NCBI RefSeq assembly: GCF_005117025.1
Contig: NZ_SWCO01000005.1
Coordinates: forward strand, 558,001-622,000
DNA: 64,000 bases
From: Alteromonas portus
GTDB taxonomy: Bacteria; Pseudomonadota; Gammaproteobacteria; Enterobacterales; Alteromonadaceae
Direction of reading: 5' to 3'
The notes below the pieces were generated by a model. It did no database searches. It had not been told where the DNA came from and saw only the letters and a program-made list of their open reading frames with translations. Below, piece by piece: positions 10,138-18,005 of the stretch (position 1 is the first letter of the stretch; each line of letters starts with the position of its first letter). A program made the translations under genes and the position numbers.

Positions 10138-10172
10138 ACAGCGCGTTGAAATAACCAGTCTCAACGCGCTGT
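10138..10172. terminator. Bidirectional 12-bp hairpin between convergent genes
   Basis: Perfect 12-bp arms (10138-10149 and 10161-10172) separated by 11 bases, lying between the stop codons of the Mpo1-like and crotonase genes. The T-runs are weak, but position and GC-rich stem fit a shared terminator. Confidence 0.65.
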
Positions 10173-10185
10173 TATAACATAAGCG

Positions 10186-10842
10186 CTAAGCTTTCATCTT
10201 CTCTATCGTTTCTTTACGCAATTGTATTTTAGACTCAGCAAAAGACTGTCTAGGCAACATTTTCAACTTTTCTGCATAACCCATGGCTGTCGCTAATACC
10301 TGCTCTTGAGGTACTGCCGCATCTAAAAAGCCCGCTTTTACCGCTTCACTGCCTTGATAAATACGTGAGAAAAGTAAAGCTTCAGTTTGAGACGTATTCG
10401 CTAATCTAGCTTTGGCTAGTTCCATACCGAAAGGCGGGAGTACCATACCAATGGCGGTTTCATTAAGACCATACTTAGTATCTGCGTCTTTACCAATGCG
10501 CAGGTCAGCAGCCATAAGCATAATTGCGCCCATTGCAATGCTGTGACCTTCTGCAGCAACGACTACAGGTAGTGGGAAGCTATATAGGCGTACGATTAGC
10601 TCAGCGCCTTTTGATACCAACTCGTGTTGTTTGGCTTTGTCGTCGGCTTTCATTACCGATAAATCAAACCCGCCGCAAAACTTGCCTTCACCGCCGTGTA
10701 ATACAACCGCTTTTGCGTTTTGCTCTGCTTCATCTAAGGCATCGTTAAACTGCTGAATAAGCTCAAAGCCAACGGCGTTAACTTTTCCGTCGTCAAAGGT
10801 GATTACTGCAATATCGTTATTAATAGCTAAATTAAACGCCAT
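10186..10842 (-). CDS. Crotonase-fold enoyl-CoA hydratase/isomerase family protein
   Basis: A 218-residue crotonase-superfamily protein, slightly shorter than typical enoyl-CoA hydratases (about 260). The CoA/oxyanion-hole regions are visible as GEGKFCGGFDLSVM and GHSIAMGAIMLMAADLRIG. A Glu sits in the usual active-site region (YGLNETAIGMVLP). It should act on an acyl-CoA thioester, but the chemistry (hydratase, isomerase or hydrolase) cannot be fixed from the sequence. ATG 10842 with AGGA upstream was preferred to a GTG five codons earlier. No fatty-acid gene is adjacent. Confidence 0.85.
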   Translation of the reverse strand: MAFNLAINNDIAVITFDDGKVNAVGFELIQQFNDALDEAEQNAKAVVLHGGEGKFCGGFDLSVMKADDKAKQHELVSKGAELIVRLYSFPLPVVVAAEGHSIAMGAIMLMAADLRIGKDADTKYGLNETAIGMVLPPFGMELAKARLANTSQTEALLFSRIYQGSEAVKAGFLDAAVPQEQVLATAMGYAEKLKMLPRQSFAESKIQLRKETIEKMKA

Positions 10843-10948
10843 GGTATGTCCTGTCACTTTCTTAGTAGGAATTAATTTACGTTACACTCTGTTAAGCGCA
10901 ACTTTCTAGCAGTGATTGTAGGTAATTGATTTCTTTTATGATAGTGCT

Positions 10949-11155
10949 TTAGGCTTCATCTTCGGGATATGTGCTATGAATATCGGTAATAATTCGCGGA
11001 AGTTCTGCAATAAGCTTCTTTTTATATCGGCGTTGCCTGCGACGCGCTCTCGCGTTATTAGCCCGCCATTGCGCTCGCTTATCTTTCACAATTCGCTCTA
11101 GGTCTTGGCCATCCTCTATTAAAATTGCGTCGTTAATGGTTGTTCGTTTTGTCAT
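10949..11155 (-). CDS. Small basic protein of unknown function
   Basis: A 68-residue protein with a strongly basic middle (RANNARARRRQRRYKKKL) and an acidic tail ending PEDEA. It starts one base after the stop of the 121-residue gene upstream, on the same strand, so the pair is translationally linked. The Arg/Lys run suggests nucleic-acid or ribosome contact, but that is only inference. I do not recognise a family. The tight coupling is the main reason to call it real. Confidence 0.6.
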   Translation of the reverse strand: MTKRTTINDAILIEDGQDLERIVKDKRAQWRANNARARRRQRRYKKKLIAELPRIITDIHSTYPEDEA

Positions 11156-11156
11156 A

Positions 11157-11522
11157 CTAAAACTCCAGCTTTAGCTGCTTATTGCGCCATTGTTTCGAGT
11201 GTTGGTTGAGTGCGTGAAGCGAGACACTCTCAGTGGCTATTTGTTTGGCAAGGTTTAATGCAGCGCTGGCTTGCTCGTCGGTCAGGTTTTTATAGGCCGG
11301 CGAGGGAATGACCTCATACCACGCACAGCCGACAATATTGTCTAAAATCACCCGCATAAAACAGTGGTCATGATGTATTGGCCAAGTGCTTTTCTTCGTT
11401 GAAGCAATAGAAGGGAGCACATTTTTCGCGTAGTGTAAGAATTCTCGTAGGTTACTTTTGTGCTCTGTTGAGTTTGAGAGATAAGCGTGTGGGAATTGGT
11501 TCTGAAGGGAAGGTGTGTGCAT
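11157..11522 (-). CDS. Unrecognised 121-residue protein
   Basis: A soluble protein without signal peptide or membrane segment. The central block WPIHHDHCFMRVILDNIVGC, followed by AWYEVIPSPAYKNL, looks conserved in character (His-rich turn, then a hydrophobic strand and an aromatic helix). The C-terminal half is helical (DEQASAALNLAKQIA) and ends in a basic tail. It is the first gene of a two-gene leftward unit with the 68-residue basic protein. I know of no assigned function. Confidence 0.65.
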   Translation of the reverse strand: MHTPSLQNQFPHAYLSNSTEHKSNLREFLHYAKNVLPSIASTKKSTWPIHHDHCFMRVILDNIVGCAWYEVIPSPAYKNLTDEQASAALNLAKQIATESVSLHALNQHSKQWRNKQLKLEF

Positions 11523-11719
11523 GAGTGATTTAGCCCTCGTCCAATTCGTTTACGCACTTTTATTACGACATAGCAAGAGTTTACACGACACCAGTGAAAT
11601 TCAGAGTTACACTATTTTTAGTTTTACTGTTTTGTTTATAGATTATTAGTTTATAGATTCTTAGTTTTATGAGTTTTAGCCTGGTGCTAAATGCTCATTA
11701 TTAATTACATGGTTGGTTA

Positions 11720-13750
11720 ATGCGCCCTCATTTAAAAATTCTCGTTATAGAAGATGCTGTTGATCTGTTGGAACAAATTACATCAAGTATAGGCAACACG
11801 ATTGCTTACTTTGACAGAAGTGACGTTGAAATAAGCCTGCTTGAAGCGAACTCCGTTGCAAAGGCACTGCAATTTGTTCGTGAAGACGGTGACATTCAGG
11901 CTGTGGTATTTAGCTGGGATGTGGTAGCGAAGGTTAAAGAGCTGACGGACGTAGTGCCTTTAAATGGCGTATTTAATGAAAATACGAGCACCGCAGCCGA
12001 AAGCGTCAGTGCACAAAACGCGAACGAGAAAACCACAAGCGAAAAGTCGTCTGCACGCAACGCGGTGATTGATAATAACGCCAGAGTTATCGACGCCATT
12101 AAACGCATTCGCCCAGAACTTCCCGTGTATGTCTTAGGCGATGCAGTAAAAGGGTTGGATATTGTAAACCAAGCCAATGGCATTGAATCATTCTTCTATC
12201 GTAACGACATTATTTCAGACCCAGAGTCCATTTTGGGTTATATCATCAATGATTTTGATGATAGAAACGAAACGCCATTTTGGACTGAATACAAAGACTA
12301 TGTGGTAGAGTCTAACGACTCGTGGCATACGCCAGGTCACAGCGGTGGCGCAAGCTTTAGAAATTCACCCTATATCAGTGATTTTTATCGTTTCTTTGGG
12401 CGTAACGTGTTTGTTAGTGACTTATCGGTAAGCGTAGACTCGCTGGGCTCACTATCAGATGGCACTCACGCTATTGGTAAAGCGCAAGCCGCAGTCGCGA
12501 ATACATTTGAAGTTCGCCATTCCTATTTCGTCACGAACGGATCTTCTACATCAAACAAAATTATTTTGCAGACGCTGTTGCGTGAGGGCGACAAAGTTAT
12601 TGCCGACAGAAACTGCCACAAGTCAGTGCACTACGGCATTATTCAGGCGCGAGCCATGCCAGTGTATTTAGACAGTGTATTTAACCCTGAATACGGTATA
12701 TTTTCACCGCCTAAAATGGCGCAAATTAAGCAGCTTATTGAAGAAAATACTGACGCGAAACTTATCGTGCTGACGGGCTGTACCTATGACGGGTTATTGA
12801 CCGACCTTAAGCAGGTGGTAAATTTAGCCCATGAGCATGGCATTAAAGTGTTCATTGACGAAGCATGGTTTGCGTATTCCTTGTTCCACCCTGCATTACG
12901 TGACTACTCTGCTATCGCCGCTGGGGCAGACTATATTACTCACTCTGCGCACAAAGTGGTGTCGGCGTTCTCGCAAGCATCATTTATTCATGTAAACGAT
13001 CCGGATTTCGATAAAGACTTCTTTAAAGAAGTGTTTGCAATTCACACCAGTACCTCGCCCAAGTATCAACTCATTGCCTCGCTTGATGTATGTCGTCAGC
13101 AGCTGGAAATGGAAGGCTACAAAATCCTTAATGAGCTATTAAGCAATGTTGCCGAACTCAAATCGCAAATGGCCAAGTTCAAGCGACTTAAAATACTTTC
13201 GCCTAGTGACTTTGCGAATATGTTTTGTCACTTTAAAAGTGACAACATTGGGCACGACCCGCTTAAAATCTTAATTGACGTTTCGGCGCTCGATTATTCA
13301 AATCAAGAAATACATCGTTTCTTAATGGACGAAGTTGGTTTAGAAATCGAGAAGTTTACTCATAGCACTATTTTAGTGCTGCTTACGTTAGGCGGAATGC
13401 GCTCTAAAATTGTAAGACTGTACAACGCGTTAAAACGTCTTGATGACGGCGCCGTTAACCTAAGCAAGCGCAAGAGCAAGAGTCCGTTACCGGCAGACAT
13501 TCCGCCAATTCATTTAGACGACCTTCCGTCAAAAGCGTTTTTCAGCCCTAGGGAAGCCATTCCATGGCAAAACAGCGTTGGACGTACTGCAGCAGGTTTA
13601 ATTACACCGTATCCGCCTGGTATTCCGCTTATTGTTCCTGGACAGAAAGTGGAACAAGCGCACATTGACTATCTTCAGGCACTGGCAAGCCAGAAGCTTA
13701 CCGTCCAAGGTATTTACGACGGTGAAATTTATGTTGTTGCTGAAGAATAA
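11720..13750 (+). CDS. Orn/Lys/Arg decarboxylase family PLP enzyme
   Basis: A fold-type I PLP decarboxylase of 676 residues, close to the 710-755 of E. coli LdcI, SpeC and AdiA. Residues 1 to about 150 form the receiver-like wing domain. It contains a low-complexity insert rich in Ala, Ser, Glu, Asn and Thr at roughly 92-115. The core begins near DSWHTPGHSGG. The PLP-binding Lys is about residue 412 in THSAHKVVSAFSQASF, preceded by the IDEAW cofactor motif. The C-terminal domain (about 570-676) is shorter than in AdiA. The enzyme should decarboxylate lysine, ornithine or arginine; which one cannot be told here. The next gene starts 44 bases downstream, but its product is exported, so a shared role is uncertain. 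Confidence 0.88.
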   Translation: MRPHLKILVIEDAVDLLEQITSSIGNTIAYFDRSDVEISLLEANSVAKALQFVREDGDIQAVVFSWDVVAKVKELTDVVPLNGVFNENTSTAAESVSAQNANEKTTSEKSSARNAVIDNNARVIDAIKRIRPELPVYVLGDAVKGLDIVNQANGIESFFYRNDIISDPESILGYIINDFDDRNETPFWTEYKDYVVESNDSWHTPGHSGGASFRNSPYISDFYRFFGRNVFVSDLSVSVDSLGSLSDGTHAIGKAQAAVANTFEVRHSYFVTNGSSTSNKIILQTLLREGDKVIADRNCHKSVHYGIIQARAMPVYLDSVFNPEYGIFSPPKMAQIKQLIEENTDAKLIVLTGCTYDGLLTDLKQVVNLAHEHGIKVFIDEAWFAYSLFHPALRDYSAIAAGADYITHSAHKVVSAFSQASFIHVNDPDFDKDFFKEVFAIHTSTSPKYQLIASLDVCRQQLEMEGYKILNELLSNVAELKSQMAKFKRLKILSPSDFANMFCHFKSDNIGHDPLKILIDVSALDYSNQEIHRFLMDEVGLEIEKFTHSTILVLLTLGGMRSKIVRLYNALKRLDDGAVNLSKRKSKSPLPADIPPIHLDDLPSKAFFSPREAIPWQNSVGRTAAGLITPYPPGIPLIVPGQKVEQAHIDYLQALASQKLTVQGIYDGEIYVVAEE

Positions 13751-13794
13751 ACTGAACTAATAAATAAAAACCTTAAAGTTAAAAGGAATTAAAA

Positions 13795-15033
13795 ATGATG
13801 AAACGTTCTTTGCTTGTATGCGGCTTAATGTCAGGTCTTGTTGCTTCCCCCTTGAGCGCTAAAGATTATGTAACAAGCGAACAGTTACCTGAGTGGTTTA
13901 ATACATCATTGAAGAAAGAGGCGAGGGACTTGCCTCGCACCCGAGTGTCGCTACCGGCGTTTCCTATCAACGCAACCGCCATTGGTACGTGGTCTGATGC
14001 TAAACCTATTGATGACTATTGGTATTTTACCGTTGATATTGGGTCAGAGTCTCCCGTCGAATGCTGGGCTTTTCAAGACTATGACGGCTTAGCAAACTCT
14101 CTTGTGAATATGATGAAATATGCAGTATCCAATATTTCAAAAGCGCAGGAGAAAGTGCTCGATAGCCAGTTTAATTTTAGTTTAGATATGTCAACAATGG
14201 GTGATACACCGGTTTTCGCCTACAACTTACTGTACAACCTTGGTGAGCCTGAACAGCGCGTGTCGGGCCTGCTCAAGGGAATGTCTGCAGAAACAGCAAA
14301 TGGCCTTCAAGTGTGTTTACACAATGAAGTCGGCTACCGAGAAACATTTAAAGACGTGTTTTCCTCTTTTGTTAATGCCGTAGACAAATCCTCAAACCCA
14401 CAGCCTTTCTTTCACGCCATTAATGGTATGAAAATGCATGGCGAATTAGTGGGAGTAGTGTCGGAAAAATTTATTAAAGATGCCGACGGCGATGTGGAGA
14501 TTGTTGAGACAACGTCGTTAATATTACCTGTCGATGGAAGTACGGTAGCATCCACTGACGCCCGCGTTCGTTCTTGGAGTCGGGCTGATGGTACACTAAT
14601 TAACGCCTATCAGTATGCAGTAGAAAATAGTGAATTAAGTTCTGCGATGGGCGTTTCTATGCCAGACGATAAATGGGTGTTAGAAGGTGAAATTCAGGGG
14701 AAGGCAATTTCTTCTGAACTCCCGTTCACCGGAGAGTTTATTTCAAACTTTGGCGCTTATCTTGAGACGCAAAAACTTGCGGCATCAGATAAAACGTCGG
14801 CTACCTATTATATGTGGAATGCTGACACAGACCCCACCCAGGCGACAGCCACAGAGCTGCAAAAAAATGGCACTGAAAATGGCTTACTAAAACTGACTGC
14901 GGACGTCATAGGTTTTAAAGTCAACTATACAGTGGATGAGGCGTTTATCATGCAAAACGCTGAAATGAAAATGGGGCCTATGAATTTCCACATTTCACCC
15001 ATGTATGTGTCTGGTAAGCCAACAGAATTGTAA
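13795..15033 (+). CDS. Exported protein of unknown function
   Basis: A 412-residue predicted periplasmic or secreted protein. MMKRSLLVCGLMSGLVASPLSAKDY is a clear signal peptide with cleavage after SA. I recognise no catalytic motif. The mature protein is mixed alpha/beta with several acidic-aromatic stretches. AAGGA lies upstream of tandem ATG codons. It is followed after 18 bases by a transglutaminase-fold exported protein, so the two are probably one operon and may act together on an envelope protein or peptide. Confidence 0.7.
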   Translation: MMKRSLLVCGLMSGLVASPLSAKDYVTSEQLPEWFNTSLKKEARDLPRTRVSLPAFPINATAIGTWSDAKPIDDYWYFTVDIGSESPVECWAFQDYDGLANSLVNMMKYAVSNISKAQEKVLDSQFNFSLDMSTMGDTPVFAYNLLYNLGEPEQRVSGLLKGMSAETANGLQVCLHNEVGYRETFKDVFSSFVNAVDKSSNPQPFFHAINGMKMHGELVGVVSEKFIKDADGDVEIVETTSLILPVDGSTVASTDARVRSWSRADGTLINAYQYAVENSELSSAMGVSMPDDKWVLEGEIQGKAISSELPFTGEFISNFGAYLETQKLAASDKTSATYYMWNADTDPTQATATELQKNGTENGLLKLTADVIGFKVNYTVDEAFIMQNAEMKMGPMNFHISPMYVSGKPTEL

Positions 15034-15051
15034 CTCGGCTTTCGATAACTT

Positions 15052-15930
15052 ATGAAACATACAATAGTCAGAAAAAAAGTCGCGATTATCACGTTATTAC
15101 TTGGCCTTTTTGCTTCCAACACTGTTTATGCGCAAAGCACGCCTAAGTTCGCAGTAATCCCTCTAACGCTAAGCGAAAATGTGTCGTTGCCTCTTGGAAA
15201 TGAGATAGTGCTTGATGTAAAGGTTTACGACCCCGACTTAGTCAGTACGGTTTTAGGCCAGTGGCGTGGCATAGAAGTAGCAGGTCACCACAATGGTATT
15301 TTAAGGCTTTCGATAAGTGAGAATGTAATGGCAGTGGTAGATGCCCAATCCCCACACTCTCAATATCTTGCTAATACGTTTGTAATTGACTATGAAGAAG
15401 CGTCAGTTAAAGCAGTAACCGACGCTTTCTTGTCTGATTATGGTAAAGGTGTAAAAGCAGAGGATGAAGGCAAAGGTGCTAGCGTTCAAGAAACAAAAGT
15501 AGAGAGTTACTCTGCTGAGGTAGGCGCGGAGATTGAAGCATTTGTTGCAAACTATATTACCGAGCCTTCTTATATTCATAGCTTCTCCTTTGCATCGACG
15601 GTTGCGAAATCTAAAAGCGGAGATTGCACAGAATACGCGGTTCTTGCTGCCGCATTAGCACGAGCGCTTGCTATCCCAGCCAGAGTCGTTATTGGTACGA
15701 TAATAGTTGACGACGGTAGCACTGTCGAAGCAATTGGTCATGCATGGAATGAGTTTTGGCTTGATGGGCGTTGGTGGAGTATAGACGCAGCAATGTACGG
15801 TGCAGAGTCTCTTAACACGTTTTATTTGCCTTCCCATATTTTAAGTAACGAAGGGCCTGGTTATGCTTTGAGCCTCTCTAAAGCGGTACTAAACAGCCCC
15901 GAGAGTATTACTGTTGTTCAAAAAAGATAG
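15052..15930 (+). CDS. Exported transglutaminase-like cysteine protein
   Basis: A 292-residue protein with a signal peptide (cleavage near VYA-QST) and a C-terminal transglutaminase-like domain. The triad is readable: Cys192 in SGDCTEYAVLAAALARALAI, His230 in GHAWNEFW, and Asp245 in WSIDAAMYG. Such domains are usually peptidases or amide-modifying enzymes rather than true cross-linkers. The N-terminal 150 residues are not recognised. It follows the 412-residue exported protein by 18 bases, which suggests that protein is its partner or substrate. Confidence 0.82.
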   Translation: MKHTIVRKKVAIITLLLGLFASNTVYAQSTPKFAVIPLTLSENVSLPLGNEIVLDVKVYDPDLVSTVLGQWRGIEVAGHHNGILRLSISENVMAVVDAQSPHSQYLANTFVIDYEEASVKAVTDAFLSDYGKGVKAEDEGKGASVQETKVESYSAEVGAEIEAFVANYITEPSYIHSFSFASTVAKSKSGDCTEYAVLAAALARALAIPARVVIGTIIVDDGSTVEAIGHAWNEFWLDGRWWSIDAAMYGAESLNTFYLPSHILSNEGPGYALSLSKAVLNSPESITVVQKR

Positions 15931-16054
15931 GTGATTTCTTATCCTATTGGTGATTGTATGACGCCTTTTTTACTTCACTATTAAGCGTTGCCGCTTTGCG
16001 TTTCGGGTTTCATACCTTACACTTGCGCCGAAAGTTATAAAAAGGGCAGTGCAA

Positions 16055-16837
16055 ATGAAACTAAGTGACGTGAAAAAGCTTCATCAAAAGAAATTTAGAA
16101 CGCAGTTCGGATTCTATTTGGTGGAAGGAGAGCACTTAGTTTTAGAGTTAATTAATGTTGCTAAGCATAACAGCAGTACATTAGGTGATATCACCCTTTA
16201 TGTGACAGCTGATTATGAGGCGTGGGTGAAAGAAAGACTTGTTTCTTCAGTCTCTAATATGAAGGTAGAATCGGTATCGTCTCAACAAATGCAGCAACTA
16301 AGCGATACCAAATCACCTCAAGGTATTATTGCTCGCGTTCCACTTCCTAACACTTCGTTAGGCTCACAGCGGTCACAAACCAACATTTCCCCAAACAAAT
16401 CCAGTACCGAAAAGTACATCTATTTGTATGAAGTTCAAGACCCCGGCAACTTAGGCACCATACTAAGAACGCTAGCGTGGTTTGGCGATTTTACGCTATT
16501 ACTAAGCCCAAACAGTGTGGACCCATATAACTCGAAAGTTGTGCGCTCAAGTATGGGGGCTATTTTCCATGTGAACATGGAGTTAAACGTAGCGCTTGAA
16601 AGCCTAAGCGAGCGATTTGAACGTTTCGCTTTCTTGGATATGAATGGTGACAATATCACCTCTAACACCTTTGGTGATTACCAGTGTTATCTGTTTGGCA
16701 ACGAAGCACGAGGCGTGCCTGCTGACGCACTATCAAAGCTAAACGCAACGGCGTATACCATTGCGGGAAGTGGTAAGATTGACTCGTTAAACTTAGCCAG
16801 CGCTGTGAATATCTGCGCTTATGAATTAACCCGTTAA
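16055..16837 (+). CDS. TrmH/SpoU-family RNA 2'-O-methyltransferase
   Basis: A 260-residue SPOUT methyltransferase. The N-terminal substrate-binding domain (KKFRTQFGFYLVEGEHLVLE) is followed by the knotted catalytic domain: EVQDPGNLGTILRTLAWFG, LFGNEARGVP and SLNLASAVNICAYEL are the three SpoU motifs, with the motif-1 Asn/Arg present. It should methylate a ribose in rRNA or tRNA using S-adenosylmethionine; the exact nucleotide is unknown. ATG 16055 has a GGG-containing site upstream and is preferred to the GTG two codons earlier. It precedes the ribosome-assembly GTPase by 37 bases. Confidence 0.9.
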   Translation: MKLSDVKKLHQKKFRTQFGFYLVEGEHLVLELINVAKHNSSTLGDITLYVTADYEAWVKERLVSSVSNMKVESVSSQQMQQLSDTKSPQGIIARVPLPNTSLGSQRSQTNISPNKSSTEKYIYLYEVQDPGNLGTILRTLAWFGDFTLLLSPNSVDPYNSKVVRSSMGAIFHVNMELNVALESLSERFERFAFLDMNGDNITSNTFGDYQCYLFGNEARGVPADALSKLNATAYTIAGSGKIDSLNLASAVNICAYELTR

Positions 16838-16874
16838 GTTCAGCCCCTCAACTCGATTACGATAGGAATTAACC

Positions 16875-17882
16875 ATGGCATTACAATGGTTCCCTGGGCA
16901 CATGCACAAAGCCCTGAAAGAAATTAAAGAGTCGCTTAATCAAGTAGACATTCTTATTGAGGTGCTTGACGCGCGTATTCCATATTCCAGTGAAAACCCC
17001 GAAATTGCAAAAATACGCGGCGATAAGCCCTGTATTAAAATTCTTAATAAGTATGATTTGGCAGACCCAGAAATTACTGCGCGCTGGCAGGAGAGCTTAG
17101 AGAAAGAGCGCGGCGTGAAGACGATCACGACCTCTAGCGATAACCCGGGCAACAGCAAGCAAATCATGCAGCTAGTTAAAAGTATTTGTTCGTATAAAGA
17201 AGGTCAGCCAAAAGCAATTAAAGCTATGATCACGGGTATACCTAACGTGGGTAAATCGACGCTAATTAATATTTTAGCCGACCGAATCATTGCGAAAACA
17301 GGTAACGAACCCGCTGTAACGAAAAGCCAGCAGCGCATAAACTTAGGCAGCGGTATTATCTTGTTTGATACACCGGGAGTACTGTGGCCTAAGCTTGAAA
17401 ACCCACATTCAATTTATCGGTTAGCTTCATCGGGCGCTGTTAAAAACACCGCGATGGAATACGACGATGTCGGTTTTTTCGCGGCAGATTACCTTATTAA
17501 AGCGTATCCAGAGGTAATGAAGGAGCGCTACAAGCTGGACGAGTTGCCTGACACTGAAATAGAGTTTCTGGAAGCCGCCGCTAAAACGCGCGGAGCAATT
17601 CAAGCGGGTGGCCGCGTAAATCTTCATAAAATATGCGAGATCCTGCTTAAAGAACTGCAGTCGGGCAAGTTGGGGCGCATAACGCTAGAGACACCGGAAA
17701 TGCTGGAAGTCGAGAAAGAAGAAATGGCACTTGAGGCGGCAAAGAAAGCAGAAGCGAAAGCCAAGCGTAAAGCAAAATTCAAAACAGGCTCGCTAACGCC
17801 TGATAAGAAAGATCGGAAAGAAAAACGAGAAGAGAAGCGTCAAGAACAAAGCCGTAGAATGCGCGCTCAAAACAAAAAATAA
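16875..17882 (+). CDS. ylqF: Ribosome biogenesis GTPase YlqF/RbgA type
   Basis: A 335-residue circularly permuted GTPase. The motifs occur in the permuted order: G4 NKYD near residue 58, then G1 GIPNVGKST at about 120-128, then G3 DTPG near 165. The opening MALQWFPGHMHKALKEI is diagnostic of YlqF. RbgA in Bacillus acts in late 50S assembly. The C-terminal 60 residues form a charged Lys/Arg/Glu helix likely to bind RNA. AGGA lies seven bases before ATG. It follows the RNA methyltransferase, so both may serve ribosome maturation. Confidence 0.92.
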   Translation: MALQWFPGHMHKALKEIKESLNQVDILIEVLDARIPYSSENPEIAKIRGDKPCIKILNKYDLADPEITARWQESLEKERGVKTITTSSDNPGNSKQIMQLVKSICSYKEGQPKAIKAMITGIPNVGKSTLINILADRIIAKTGNEPAVTKSQQRINLGSGIILFDTPGVLWPKLENPHSIYRLASSGAVKNTAMEYDDVGFFAADYLIKAYPEVMKERYKLDELPDTEIEFLEAAAKTRGAIQAGGRVNLHKICEILLKELQSGKLGRITLETPEMLEVEKEEMALEAAKKAEAKAKRKAKFKTGSLTPDKKDRKEKREEKRQEQSRRMRAQNKK

Positions 17883-17906
17883 AAATATAGTATTTTTTGC
17901 ATCCAA

Positions 17907-18001
17907 GCATCCTATTGAGTCGTTTGGTTAACATGCTGTTTACATTTTTTGGTGTGATCCCAGAGATAGAACGGCATGTTAACTTAACAAGAATAGGATG
18001 C
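17907..18001 (+). promoter_or_regulatory. Nested inverted repeat over the oxidase ribosome-binding site
   Basis: Two perfect 10-bp inverted repeats are nested. The outer arms are GCATCCTATT (17907-17916) and AATAGGATGC (17992-18001). The inner arms are GTTAACATGC (17927-17936) and GCATGTTAAC (17974-17983), extended by one G-U and one G-C pair. The outer right arm contains the AGGAT ribosome-binding site of the gene starting at 18006. As RNA it could hide that site; as DNA it could bind paired regulators. Confidence 0.7.
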
Positions 18002-18005
18002 CACA

